64,000 nucleotides of DNA, taken from NCBI GenBank assembly GCA_905182995.1, contig CAJJDP010000133.1, positions 255,347 to 319,346 of the forward strand, written 5' to 3'. Below, piece by piece: positions 12,001 to 23,791 of this stretch. Position 1 is the first letter of the stretch, and every line of letters begins with the position of its first letter. The notes beneath the pieces were generated by a model. The model was not told the DNA's origin, ran no database searches, and worked only from the letters and a program-made list of their open reading frames with translations. A program made the translations under genes and the position numbers. Source of the DNA: Paramecium octaurelia. Its lineage: Eukaryota; Ciliophora; Oligohymenophorea; Peniculida; Parameciidae.

Positions 12001-12487
12001 CATTTACTCCATTTTTGGACATTATCTAAAGGAAAGCGGGTATTTCAATGACACCTTGAATTTATACGAAAGTGCCTTAAAATGCGCCATCCGTTTATTT
12101 TAGAGTCATCCTTGCATAGCTGATATCTATTCGGATATTGGTTAATTGCACTTTTACAAAAAGGACTACAATAACGCATCTGTCAATTACAACAAGGCAA
12201 TTTCAATTTACGAGAAATGCAATCAATATCAATCCTTTAAGTACGCCAATATCCTTTTGCTTTAAGGCCAATTGCTCTACAATCAATAGTAATTTGAATA
12301 GGCAAGTGGGCAAGTGGAAACTGCCATAGACATTTTATATCAATTTGAATATTCCCAAACAGATCTCCTAATTGAAGCAATCAAGTTGCTTATTCAGATT
12401 TGCAATTCATAGAATAATTAGAGTAAAACCAACTAACTGAACTTGCAACTTCAACTCCTGTAGATGAGACACTCTATTATGCAATGA
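9084..12487 (+). CDS. PH domain - CLU (clustered mitochondria)-like - TPR protein
   Basis: 1115 aa, ATG 9084, introns 9253-9282 (30 nt) and 10405-10430 (26 nt), TGA 12485-12487. Residues ~30-175 look like a pleckstrin-homology domain (Trp-Asn-Lys-Arg-x-x-x-Leu start, C-terminal amphipathic helix). Residues ~180-300 are a Gln/Glu-rich coiled coil. The middle carries CLU-type signatures: Ile-Ile-Asp-Tyr-Lys-Gly (about residue 462) with a following Ile-His-Gly-Pro, and Gly-Ile-Asn-Ile-Lys-Tyr-Ile-Gly-Lys-Ile (from 660), matching the Gly-(Ile/Val)-Asn-x-Arg-Tyr-(Leu/Met)-Gly element of CLUH/Clu1. The C-terminal ~180 residues are TPR-like helices (alternating Tyr/Ala, Asp-Tyr-Asn-Asn-Ala). CLU proteins bind mRNAs of mitochondrial proteins and affect mitochondrial distribution; a PH domain would add membrane targeting. 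The 30-nt intron carries an in-frame TGA. Confidence 0.82.
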
Positions 12488-12588
12488 GATTATATAATTA
12501 ATACTTTATATATATATATTTATAGATTATACTAGAACATCAGACAGAATTGCAATTATAAAATTAATTTAAATTTGAAATAAGTGCA

Positions 12589-13499
12589 ATGAGATTTCAC
12601 TTCGATCCAAACAATGCTAATAGAATTAAGCAGTAATAGTAAGAGAAACAGCAGAAATAGCCAAAAATAGAATTGCCAGACTCTTAAAATATGGCCCAAA
12701 CAATTTCGGTGGAATTGCCAAATGAAAATTCAAATATGGTAATCTCAAATTAAATTCAGGAAGTACATTCAGGCAATGATTAATAGAGATTACCTTCTGA
12801 ATTCAATAAAAACTTCTATGAACCCAAGGAAACATGGGAGAAATTACCCGATTATCCCTTGGTTTACCAAGATCTGAAGGTTCCTGATTGCAATCAAAAT
12901 GAAATATATCTCGCCTTATATGAATAGTGTTTTAATGAGGAAATTGCAAAATTCAAAGAACATTATTCATCATATAAGGAACTAATTTTTTACTGCGATA
13001 AAATGCAAACGATGATGAACTAGTTTCTTACTAAGGAGAGACAAATGAAGGAGAAATATTGTCAGCCCATTCAAAAGGACTTGCCCTATCTCATTAAGAA
13101 ATTAGAATATCAATAGTAGATTAAGGAATATGAAAAGTCAATTGAGAAATTCATCAAAGCACAGACAAAAATCAAACTCATTTTACAAAATGACATCCAA
13201 TAACATGTCAGTATACAAATGATTAATCATATCTCTTATGATCAATCTTCGAATCACGAAATATTTCATCAAAGAATAAATGAGTTCTTGGAAAAGAATT
13301 AAAATTTAAAAGAACAACTACTCGAGAGAACCACCTAACACGTATATATAACTATTAATAGTATTAGTTCGTGAAGTTATCGAATGATAGCAAGAAAATA
13401 TAGGAGGAGAACAAGGAAATTCAGAGACAAATTTAGATGTTTGAATAAAATTTAGGAAAAAATACAGATTAATTTTAAGTTTTGAATTGTTTCATTTGA
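12589..13499 (+). CDS. Coiled-coil protein, 296 aa
   Basis: ATG 12589, 20-nt intron 13342-13361 (the shortest in the window), TGA 13497-13499. The first ~85 residues are Gln/Asn/Ser-rich and probably disordered. From ~95 the protein is helical and charged with several heptad-like stretches. It lacks signal peptide, membrane span and recognisable domain. The frame is also open upstream to an ATG at 12484 that overlaps the stop of the preceding gene, which would add 35 residues. I chose 12589 because the added stretch is low-complexity AT-derived sequence. The 3' end overlaps the convergent gene by 8 bp. Function unknown. Confidence 0.75.
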
Positions 13500-15989
13500 A
13501 TTCTAATTATGTACTATTAGCATTCATTGGGCTTTCATTTTGCATTATTTAATTAATTTCAATTGATGCTCTAAACATACTTGACCCAGCAAAGTTGATG
13601 ACTTTCGTAGAAGCATACTCTTCATAAGTTTCCATCTGGGATACCTTCAAAGAGGTGAGACAATTAAAGAAAACTGACAGGAATATTGTCGAGATGATAA
13701 TTATCAAAAGTATAGAAATCTTGCTTAGTTAATATGAAGAGATGACACACATTCCATCCAGCACCTTATTTAAATCTTCCTAATTTTATTAATATCAATA
13801 ACTACTTTCATAAATGTACAATTTGTAGCCTAAAGTAAGCTACTCAAATTGGACAGCGTTTTTTGATAGACCTCAATAAAATCTGAATGATTCTAAATAT
13901 ACTGATTTACTTTCTAATTCAAATCTAAGTTTTAGGAAACAAATTAAGATTCTAATAATTACATCTTAATCCATCCTTGAGCCTGTATTTGGTAATGCAT
14001 TTTTAATTGTTAGAATAGATCCTATTGATCCCAACAAGAAGCTGTACTTGCAGTGATTAAAAAAGAGGGATGCCAACACAACTATGAATTATTGAGATCC
14101 CCACTCCTTTTTGGAGATGATTAATCGGAACATCTTGTGACTTATACTTCTGCACAGTTCTCAGTGCTTTTGAATTAGTTAAACTCATCAATAACTTTTT
14201 GAAATTCCTCCTTCTCAGTAGAGTTTAAATCTATGAAAGTACCATCTACAATTGAGGAAATAGTCTGAGAGTTATTATTCAATTTTTATAGAAATAACGT
14301 CTAATTGGAATTGAATCTTTGTATTTCCTATAACACATCGCTTTCACTATTGATGTAGGTTCTGATGTCTTTGAGTCTTGAAATAAAGTTTAGTTAACTA
14401 TAAATGTTTCCATCGCCATACAGGCAAGATTGGATAGCTTCTTTAGTTTCTGGGAATTCAATAATATTTTGGTTTTCAAAAAATTTTTCGTTGTTCGCAA
14501 TGCCATCAAAGTATATACATAATTCTTTGGATAACTGGGAGTTGGAATACAAGAAGAAATTAATTATTGATATTCCAGCCATGATAATATTGCATAAGAA
14601 CCAAAGGATATCTATATACTTTCTGATCTTTAGATGTTTGTTAATCAAAAATCCAAGCCATAAAATGATTTGAATTAAATTAAAAAGCATTAAGGCAATT
14701 AATAAGCCGTTAATTGATTTGGAGTAATAATTCATATCATCAGTGACTTGTTGATGGAAATCAGTAAATAGTTGAGCATAGTTTAGAATGTAATTGTTGA
14801 TGGATGATAACTGTTACTTGGCTTTAGTGAATATAGATGTTAATTTGGAATCCCTAAGAGTCAGTGATGAATTCTCCAAAGACCCAAATCTTGGCCATAT
14901 GTTCCCAAAATAGTCTTGGATCTCATCCACTTAACTTGTTAAATATATTCCACTTTCCTCTTTCCTGATTAGATCATATTATGCAAGATATGTAAGGTAA
15001 TTTTCATTGTCCTTTGTGGACAATAAGTAGTCTATCTATTAATATATAAATGATAAGTTCTATACAATCTTCGATTTCGAGAAATAAGACTCGGCAGCTG
15101 AGATGGTACTAGTTCCATTCGAGGATAATTTGATGGGAAGAGGAGATTTGGGCTGATTTCTCTTAAGTCTATTATTGATTGGAGTTTTACTTATCATTAA
15201 ATTCAATGACTTCTTGCTCCTTTGATTGTAGACTGAGGGATACTCTACTTTGATAAAGTTTCTTCAAGCCTGATTGGAATTCAATAAAATCATTTGATAA
15301 TGAATTGAAGTCGTTTTATAAAATACTGTATCCTGTAAAGGTATCGTCATTTCTTACTAGTAAATTATCAAAAGAGGAAGCCATGTAACAATTGGAATAA
15401 TTTAGACCATCAATAACTTTATTTGAAGAGATCTGATGTATATTAATAAAGTATACAATTGTAATAATGGAAGCGATTATGAGGATTAAATTCAATATAA
15501 AAATGGTTACTATCCCAAACTTATGAAATCTTCTATTATTCAAAATGAATTCATCTTCTGTATGAGCTTTAATCCATTTTATGATTGAACTATCATTAAA
15601 CATTAATATACCTTGGCATTATTGCTACCAAAATGTAAATCAATGATAGAAATAGAGTTGAAATAGATATGATCAACCAAGGAAGAGTGTATTATTGGAG
15701 ATCTACAAAATATTCCCCTGCAGATATTAGGTAGCTGTTTTTAATCCACTTTTCTACTTGATTTGAGAGATCTTATCTTTATTCGGAATAGATGGAATCA
15801 AAAACAGATTATCTTTCTGAATTTGTGATATCAACTAGATGATGATGATATTCAGTTTTTACAATTTTCAATGTCTTGACATAATTGATTTCGAGTGGTT
15901 GTGAATTCGAGAATGTCACTATCACTATTATCGCTTGACAATGCTGAGGTTATGAGAAGAACGAAAATAATTGGATGAGGCTGTAGCAT
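13492..15989 (-). CDS. Prominin-like five-span membrane protein
   Basis: 799 aa, ATG 15989-15987, TGA 13494-13492, four introns: 15835-15862 (28), 15590-15611 (22), 15169-15190 (22), 13780-13805 (26). Each restores the frame. Layout: signal peptide (1-18), ~75-aa extracellular N-terminus, TM1 (~95-117), short basic loop, TM2 (~145-168), ~235-aa loop, TM3 (~404-425), very short basic loop, TM4 (~435-455), ~265-aa loop with Cys, TM5 (~720-740), ~57-aa cytoplasmic tail. Signal peptide plus five spans with two large lumenal loops is the prominin (CD133) topology, and prominins mark plasma-membrane protrusions and cilia. Length matches (prominins are ~800-870 aa). I assign it from topology, not from a sequence motif, so the family name is tentative. 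Confidence 0.85.
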
Positions 15990-16076
15990 TAATGTATAAT
16001 TTAAATTAGATTATTATCATCAAATAGCATAATATGAAGGATTGTTTGCTATCATTTTAGTTTATAATATTAATAT
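15990..16076. promoter_or_regulatory. 87-bp shared intergenic between divergent genes
   Basis: The prominin-like gene (-) and the SulP transporter gene (+) start 87 bp apart, so both promoters and 5' UTRs must fit into this AT-rich stretch or overlap. No specific motif can be named from inspection. Confidence 0.6.
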
Positions 16077-18053
16077 ATGAATGCTGATCATAAAATTCCA
16101 TTAATGGAATAAGAAATGGCAGCACTGGATGTAAATGAATAGAAGTTGTCCAATCAACACGATAGTTAAGTGAAAGGATCAATTAATCAAACCAAATTAT
16201 CCATTAAAAATGCATTCTCTAGAATTAGCCATTTATCAGTTCATAATGTTAATACTGCACTCTTTTTCATTAGAGAGAATTGGAAGAGTGGTATGACTCA
16301 AGCTATGATGAATATGCCATTCATTTTGAATGCTGGTAACAATACTGGTGGCAATCCTTCTGCTGCCTACACATCTGCCTTGATTGGTGGGTTGATCAAT
16401 GGATTCTTTAGTGGAAGTATCATAATCATCCTATTTCAAAAGGTAATCATTCAATCTATGCACCAACTTGGGTGGCAGCTGGATTTAATTATTATATTGT
16501 GCAACAATATGGATATGAAGCAGTTCCTTGGGTAACCATCATGGTTGGATTATAAATATACATATTGAGTCATCTGAAATGGCATCATTTGATTGATTTC
16601 ATGCCAAATTACGTTATTGAAGGATATTATTTGGGATTACTATTTTTAATTGCAAACGGATACATCGATTATGCCTTTGGATTAAGTGATATGCATTCCA
16701 ATAGAGGATTCTAAGTATATCATGATAGATTAGAAATGTATCAAGGTAAAATAAACTAGATAAAGTAGAATTCTTTAGAAGAGGAGATCTATATTATTTT
16801 GGGGCATCAATCTTCATCTTCCTTTTACTCTATTTTGGTTGGAAAATAAATAAGGATTTGCCTTTGATAGTATTAGTATGTTTAACTGGCTTGATGGTTG
16901 GCATACTCTTCCCAACAGAAAGGTGTTTAAAGAATGTTTATGGAGATGTAAGTTTAAAATTGTCTTTCATTGAAAGTGGTGGTCCTCATTTCTAACCAGA
17001 TATGTGGACACTCCTCTTTCTATTCGTTTATGCCATCAAAATGACATTCTATATCACTATTTAGAATTTATTATGTGCAAAAGGAGCTGAATATTTTACA
17101 GGAGTAAAATGTGATCATGATAAAGAAATCCTATGTGTTTCATTAACTAATATTTGTGCAGGCATCTTCAATAGCATCCCTTGTTGTGCATCAATCAGAT
17201 TAATTATCTTGAATATCAGAGTCAGGAATATGAACAGATGGTCATCCATCCTTAATGGCCTATCTGTCGTTCTATTCTATGGTATATTTAGTAGATACTT
17301 TCTATAAATTCCACTATATTTTGTGAGTGGCATATTATTATATTCAGCATATATGTGTCCAACCTGGCCCTATTTAGAAATGTTATGGAGAACAAAAAGG
17401 AGATTGATTTTAGTTAAACAAATTACAATATCAATCATTTGTGTATATTATGGAGCTATTGAAAGTACTATGATTGGAAGCATGTATGCTATGTTATAGT
17501 TTGCTGAAAAGATGAGTGCAGCAGCTTCTGAAATAATAGTCAGTTCAGATGAAATGCAAGTATAATTTCATTTCTATTTATTCAATCAAGAAAAACTCAT
17601 TAATTAAACGAAGTTGTATCAAATAATAGGATGGAAATGATATGGAATTGAGAAATGACTCTTTGGGCATTGAAGATGATTTTCCAGACACTCAATAATT
17701 TAAGGGATCTTTTGCAATCTACCGTTTCAATGGAGCCATCAACTATATTAATGTCAAAGTATTAATCATTTGTAATATTAGAATCATATTGCTTAAATTA
17801 AAAAACTACCAGAAAGTGATTACATTGTACTTAGTTTTCGATATGTGAGTGTTTTTGATGACGAGGCCATAGACAAATTAAGTCTTATGATTCAAGCACT
17901 CATTAGTATTTATTCATCAAATTTGTAGGTTCACAAAGAGAAGTACTCTTGACAGGATTGAATCAAGGCATGATTGAAGAAATGAGATACAATGAATACA
18001 TGAATAATTTCTATAAGAAACACAGATAACATTTTAAATTATTGGGATCCTGA
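16077..18053 (+). CDS. SLC26/SulP family anion transporter
   Basis: 616 aa, ATG 16077, TGA 18051-18053, five introns: 16417-16442 (26), 16746-16768 (23), 17560-17590 (31), 17759-17781 (23), 17906-17928 (23). After a ~50-aa soluble N-terminus come about ten to twelve hydrophobic segments. Near the first are the SulP-like Arg-Glu-Asn-Trp-Lys-Ser-Gly start, a Met-Asn-Met-Pro element and a Gly-Gly-Leu-Ile-Asn-Gly-Phe-Phe-Ser-Gly-Ser that leads into the Ala-Pro-Thr loop. The C-terminal ~110 residues have the alternating strand/helix pattern of a STAS domain (Ile-Tyr-Arg-Phe-Asn-Gly; Ile-Val-Leu-Ser-Phe; Val-Leu-Leu-Thr-Gly-Leu). SulP proteins move sulfate, bicarbonate, chloride or oxalate across membranes; the substrate here cannot be told. 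Divergent from the prominin-like gene, convergent with the THADA-like gene (61-bp gap). Confidence 0.88.
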
Positions 18054-18114
18054 TTAATATCATATGTATATATCAATTATCTAATTTATTAATCTAATAT
18101 ATATCAAAAACCAA

Positions 18115-21100
18115 TCAATTGAATTATTAAAATGAAAACTCAACTCTCTTTAAATTATATTTATGATATAATTCATATTGCTTGCTAAAATAATATATAT
18201 ATAAATATTTACTGATTAGAATTAAATTTGGCTTGCAATTCTTCAAATATTGTCAATCTACACATATTCTCATATATGAAATCATCTCTCTCTGTTAAGT
18301 TATTAATATAGTTTATAATTTGATTCTCATTTAACTTATATTCCATCAAAGCAGTATTTTGATGTCTAATTTCATATTGATTAAATTGCTGCACAACCAA
18401 TTCCTAATCTAATATCTTGTGATTCACACAATAAACTAAAAAGTCATAAGCAAGTTTTCTGCCCTTCAATTCGCTTATGTATTTATTGCTTTTCTCATAC
18501 TGGAATATCCTTTTAGACTAATGGTTTTATCTCTTAATCATATAGTATTCGCTGTCCATCAATTAAGCTATCAAAATGTTTATAACTTCCTCTTAATTAT
18601 CCTTTGTTATTTACCTCTGAACAATGAATTAGTAGAAATTCTGCAAGAGATACTCATTGTTATACAATTCAGTTGAATTTTTATTTTTGTTATTTAACAA
18701 ATGAATGCATATTTATTTACTCATCTTGTTTCTTATTTCTGGTAATTCATCTTGTAATAATCTCAAATAAATCAAAGACAGTCTAAGAGTATTCAAATTA
18801 TATAAATTGGGCATTGCTATGCATATACTCTTAATTACAGCAATTCTTAAATCATCTATGTTATTGCTGTGAGAGTATAATTCACACAGTCTCAAAAATT
18901 GATCTAAAAACTCTTGCTTTTACAGCATAACATAACCATAAAGTTTAATTAGATTCTTCATAATTCCAGAATCATTAATAAATCTCTTGTTGATTTTATC
19001 TAAGATAATTTCATTGTGATTCAATTTAGTTAATTTACTAATAATCAGTAGAAATTGTAAGCATTATTTTAAACATTAACTGAAATAAGGAGTCTCAATC
19101 ACTTCTAATAATTGATAAGTCAACTTTGCTATTTCTATATTAGAATCTTCTACAACTTTGTTCTTCTTCACAATATTATTGTATTACTTATATAACTATT
19201 ACAACACCTCCAAGTCATCAATTTCTAAAAGTTCCTTTTTCTATATGTATTTTTAGACTTAATTCTTAATCAATTATTCTAAATATGAATGACTGTTATT
19301 CAAATGATCCAACTTAACTAAGAAGGAAATCTATTTCTTTCTCAATAGACTATGACCCATGTCTTATTAAATTTAGAATGTTTATTAATTGAAATGTTGC
19401 TCCTCAACCATACTCTTAGTAATTTAATAACAATCTGAAAATAAAGCGCAATCCTAATATTTATTATTTTTGATTATAATATTTAAGACCTAATAATAAC
19501 CAGACAACACAGGAGGACATTTGATTTCACTAATGATAAATCTCTTATTGTGGATTTCTAGAATAAGAGCCTTTTCACTTTGTTTCAACTATTCAATTTA
19601 ATCTTCTTCATATTAATCCAGAGTCTCCCTCTTGATATTGTAATAATCTTTAATCAATTGGTGACACAAAAGTAAAATACCATGAGCATTATTATGGTTT
19701 TTCTTTATTGTCTTGCAATCTACTAATTCATTTAAGAGTTGAACAACATATGATGTTATTTGTTAAAATGAAAGGAATGGCAGAATGGCCTTGGATAGAA
19801 TAACTCTACCCAAATAATTCTTATTCTTCAAGCAATTTATCAATGCTGGCAATAACAAGTCTAACTGCTTTTATTCAAATAAATCTTACTTTTATGTTTC
19901 AGTATACACCTTTCTAATAAACTTACCTTCCATAGGGGCCAGTCTTGATAACAATAATGCTATTGGATACAAGCTGGGATATAATTATTGATCATTGTAA
20001 TCGTTAATTTTATTTTAGAAGTATTGCACTAATTAAGGCGATTTATTGAAGAATTCTATTAATGTTAATTTCTAAGCGATTTGCTCTACATTTTAAGTAT
20101 TTTTGCCTAATGTTCTAGATGCCAAGGCTGAAAATAACATAAGAGATGAATTCCTGACACTCCAATCATCATAACTGAATCCATCAATGGCCAACATATA
20201 AGCCTCAGGTATGAATTGATCGAGGTCTTATCTCAACCAAGCTTCCATGAATAACTTTCTGATAACATTAAGAGCATGAATTCTCATTTCCAATTAGCCA
20301 CCTTAAGCAAACTTCAATAAAATCTTCACTACCTTCTCAGTCTACTTATCCTTACTTTAACAAGATCTTAATAAACAGCAAACCAAATGTGGTAGACCAG
20401 CAGATCTTCTAAATACGTTCTTTAATTGATTTTAATCAAAAGCTTCCACCAATTTATCAATCAATTCATTCACTAATCCAGGCAATTGGGGATTTTTACT
20501 GGTTCCCATAGTTTTGCATAACTCATACAATCCTTATGCAATTCTATCAATAGAACCTAAATGTTTAATGTTCAATAAAGCATGGAAAAATTAGTAAGTA
20601 ATTCTCTTCAATAAATCATTAGGAATTATATTGTCTTCAATTTGATCAATCACTTTAGCTAATTCCTAAAAGAATACTCCAGATTCTCTAGTAATCAGGA
20701 AGAATGAAACAACCAAAATATTTTCAGATCCCTAATCTGTAGTTTGATCATCTAATGATTCTATCAAAGTATTCCCTTAGAGAATCTTTTGTACATTCTA
20801 AACAAACTCAGTTTGATAGAAATGTCCTCTGCAATCAACTTGATAAGGCAATTGCTGCGTTGATTTATCATCAATTATCCATGTGCAAACATTTTCAGAA
20901 CTCACTTAAGTTGCGAATTCAATGATATCCTTCAATAACTCAAGTAACTTGATGAAGAACGATTTAAGTTGTTCTTTGTCTTCCAATTTATGGATGTTGT
21001 TCCTTTATAAAATAATCCAGAAAGTGGATACATACCCATGGATGAGTGTCTATTGTAATTATACAATATCATTGGAGAACACTTACTTAAAGGTATTAAA

Positions 21101-22384
21101 CTTCTATTATAATTCAGTAATGAGGGAATTTAAAAATTCAATCTCTGGATTTTAAGATGGATATAGAATTTTTGCGTATTTCTTTAATAATAAGGAGAGT
21201 AAGAGAGAACCACTTTCATAGAATTTTATGATTGGATTTCCTATTTGGGAAGTAGCTATCTTATAAAGTTCTTTAGCCTTTTATTCACTAAAGAATTGGA
21301 TTTCGTTGGGAAGCAAAAGCAATATTTCATAAGCCAAAGTTCTCGAGGACTCCCAATTGCTACTACATTAAATGATTAATTATTCAACTTTGGTATTGCC
21401 ATAAGCTTATTCCAAGCAATAATTTATTAAAAATTATGTTTTATTATAGAATTCTCCTTTTTTAGGTTCTATCATTTCTGGAGTACCTAAATACATATAT
21501 ATCATTTTCAAAATTTCTAAGCAAGGACTTGAAACTTCGTAACAGCACTCAGGTATCAATTGCGAATATAGGATATCTAGAAGTTATTGAGTGAATTTAA
21601 TAATGGGTTAAATGGAAGTTGTGTCTTTTGATTTACCTGAATCCAAGAGTTTTAGATCCTTCTAAAAGCTTGTCCTTATTCTTTCAATAAAGAACTTTAA
21701 TTTTGATAAATAGTTCTTCTTAAAATTTGGATATGATGTTTTAATGACATATTATACAAAGAGTGTGACTGAGTCTAGTTCTGTTTGAGTAGGTTTGGCA
21801 GCTTTTTTGCTATTCAAGGCAAATATTTAGAAGGCTTCAAATTAGATAGCTCTATCAATATTGTACATCCATTTCTAGACAACATTGATATCCAAATTCA
21901 AGATGGTTCCATTCTTATATACGATACCTTGTTCACTCACGGTAATAAGCTGTTCTTATTTAGCAAATTTAAGTAAGGAAGCAACAGCCCACACTTTATG
22001 TTTGTGTTAATGAAAGTTTTAATCATGTTTTATAATGTGATCAATAATGTATTGAATGCATTCGATCTTGACTTCAGCCAAAATTCTGTTAATCTGTTGT
22101 GCATAATTTAGATTGTAATTGTGCTAATTTTATTTGACACTTTCGATGTAATCATCAACAAAGATAGAAATAAATTGTTATAATCTTTGATTAAACTATT
22201 CTACATTCTTTTTGTCCTCTTGACCCTATTCTTTATATATTTTAGTGAGCAATTTCTATAGGACTTGACCTCCGATCAATAAACTCTCATCAAAACAAGA
22301 ATTGAACAAGTCCAATAATAATGTCTTAATTGAATAGGATGAAATAAATTACTTTTTTTAATTTGATAATTTGAGTGGTCTCAT
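18115..22384 (-). CDS. THADA/Trm732-like (DUF2428) HEAT-repeat protein
   Basis: 1413 aa, ATG 22384-22382, one 28-nt intron (18185-18212) near the 3' end, TGA 18117-18115. I read every codon; more than 4 kb is free of TGA while full of TAA/TAG. The protein is almost entirely helical, as HEAT/ARM repeats. Diagnostic elements of the conserved DUF2428 region lie between ~20860 and ~19640: Asp-Cys-Arg-Gly-His, Arg-Arg-Ser-Ala-Gly-Leu-Pro, His-Ala-Leu-Asn-Val-Ile-Arg-Lys-Leu-Phe, Asp-Trp-Ser-Val-Arg-Asn-Ser-Ser-Leu-Met-Leu-Phe, Leu-Tyr-Pro-x-x-Leu-Leu-Leu-Ser-Arg-Leu, and Asn-Ala-His-Gly-x-Leu-Leu. Yeast Trm732 partners Trm7 in 2'-O-methylation of tRNA position 32; human THADA is the homologue. The role here is inferred from the family. 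The start has a TGA shortly upstream, which supports it. Confidence 0.92.
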
Positions 22385-22542
22385 ATTGGTGAATCACATT
22401 ATTTAGTTAGGAGTATTGTTTTCTGAGATTCGTGCATGATAAAATATCTTGAAGATTGGATTATTCCATTGTTAAATTCTTTCTTCACAAATAAATTAAA
22501 AATTAAATGATTAATTTTGTATTGGTGCATTATTATTAATAC

Positions 22543-23651
22543 TCAAACTTGAATATGGCTGAAATCGACTGATTGGACCAAAGCCAAAGCTTACTCAGTG
22601 ATTTACTATTCTCTAGTGAATTCATTCTTGGTGTCGTTGTAGATTTGGGTTTCATCAGCATAGTTGTCATTTTCTAATTGTAATTCGGCGGAGTATTATT
22701 TCAAATCAGCGATTCTTTGGTTAAGGAACTCAGTGACATCATCAATCTTGTCTATGAAAATAGTAGAGATAATGACTTACTGTTGGTGGCAGTCAAATCA
22801 ACATTGACAGCGTTGATTTATCTTTGGAATTCAATATGTTCATGATCTAATTAAGCTAATCTCTCTTCGTATTCCTCTACTGCAACAGCTTCAGCTAGTG
22901 TTTGATCATTGATGCTATCTACGATGGCATTTCTGAATTCATTCAAAGCATTGACAATTTAAGAAATGATTCCTTAATCTGAAAAGTTTTGATTTGATGC
23001 TAATGTAATAAGGGCCTTCAAGAATGGAGCCATTTATGATCTTGGTTTGATGCTTTATTCGATTTTCTTGAGTGAGTTTTAGAATTTCTTGACTTAAGCC
23101 AATGATGGATTGCTCAAAGTTTACAAGAGAGCGAGGGCATCATCAACTGCAACTGTTGCATCAGTTAATTCAGCAACTTAGGCTTCAAATGCCTCATGTT
23201 CTTATTCTCTAATTAAGACCTCCTCATCGTAGTTTTTTCTGTTTATTTCTTGATATTCCTCAAGAGTAGCAATTCTTGTTTCCAATTATTCTCTTCTTGG
23301 GACCAACAAATTTTCAATGACGTCTTCTGATCTGCTGATATCAATTTGGGCATCATTGATTTATTAGTTCAATGAGACAACCAAGGCATTGTGTTGATTT
23401 GTTCTTTGTTGGAAATTGAATTCCAATAATTGGAGTCCATCAATCAAATCATTATCCAATTCTTCAATTGCATCAACCAACTCACTCACAGCTCCTCCAG
23501 CCAATGAATGTAATTCAACCAAATGCAAGAGAGCTTTTCCATAATTTGATTTTTATAGTTCTGCTTACAATTTTTATGGGGTCTATCTCAAAGTGGATTT
23601 CAAACTTGTTGCAAGAGCAATTACCAATACCAGAACACAAATGGTTTTCAT
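22543..23651 (-). CDS. Trichocyst matrix protein
   Basis: 359 aa, ATG 23651-23649, one 29-nt intron (22752-22780), TGA 22545-22543. Signal peptide: Met-Lys-Thr-Ile-Cys then a Val/Leu/Ile/Ala core of ~13 residues. The rest is acidic, highly helical, rich in Leu, Ala, Gln, Asn and Glu, with two long coiled-coil halves joined by a Pro-containing hinge (Met-Ala-Pro-Phe-Leu, around residue 200). Length, signal peptide, acidic helical composition and two-domain build are those of the Paramecium TMP family: secretory precursors cleaved in the maturing organelle and packed into the crystalline core of trichocysts, which expands on exocytosis. I am confident of the family; which TMP subfamily it belongs to cannot be decided here. 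It is followed on the same strand by the THADA-like gene, 158 bp away. Confidence 0.9.
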
Positions 23652-23791
23652 TTAATTAAATATTACACAAAAACGAACAATTTATTCCGTTTTTCAATTG
23701 CCTCGTGGAAACTGAAATTTGAATTATAACTAACAGAAAACTTGCTCTTCATAACCAAAATATTGTTTTTATTTTATTTATGAATAATATT

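Noticed and set aside
14404..14673. Plus-strand frame of 89 codons
   Set aside because: It is antisense to the TM3-TM4 region of the prominin-like gene, whose introns and topology are well supported.
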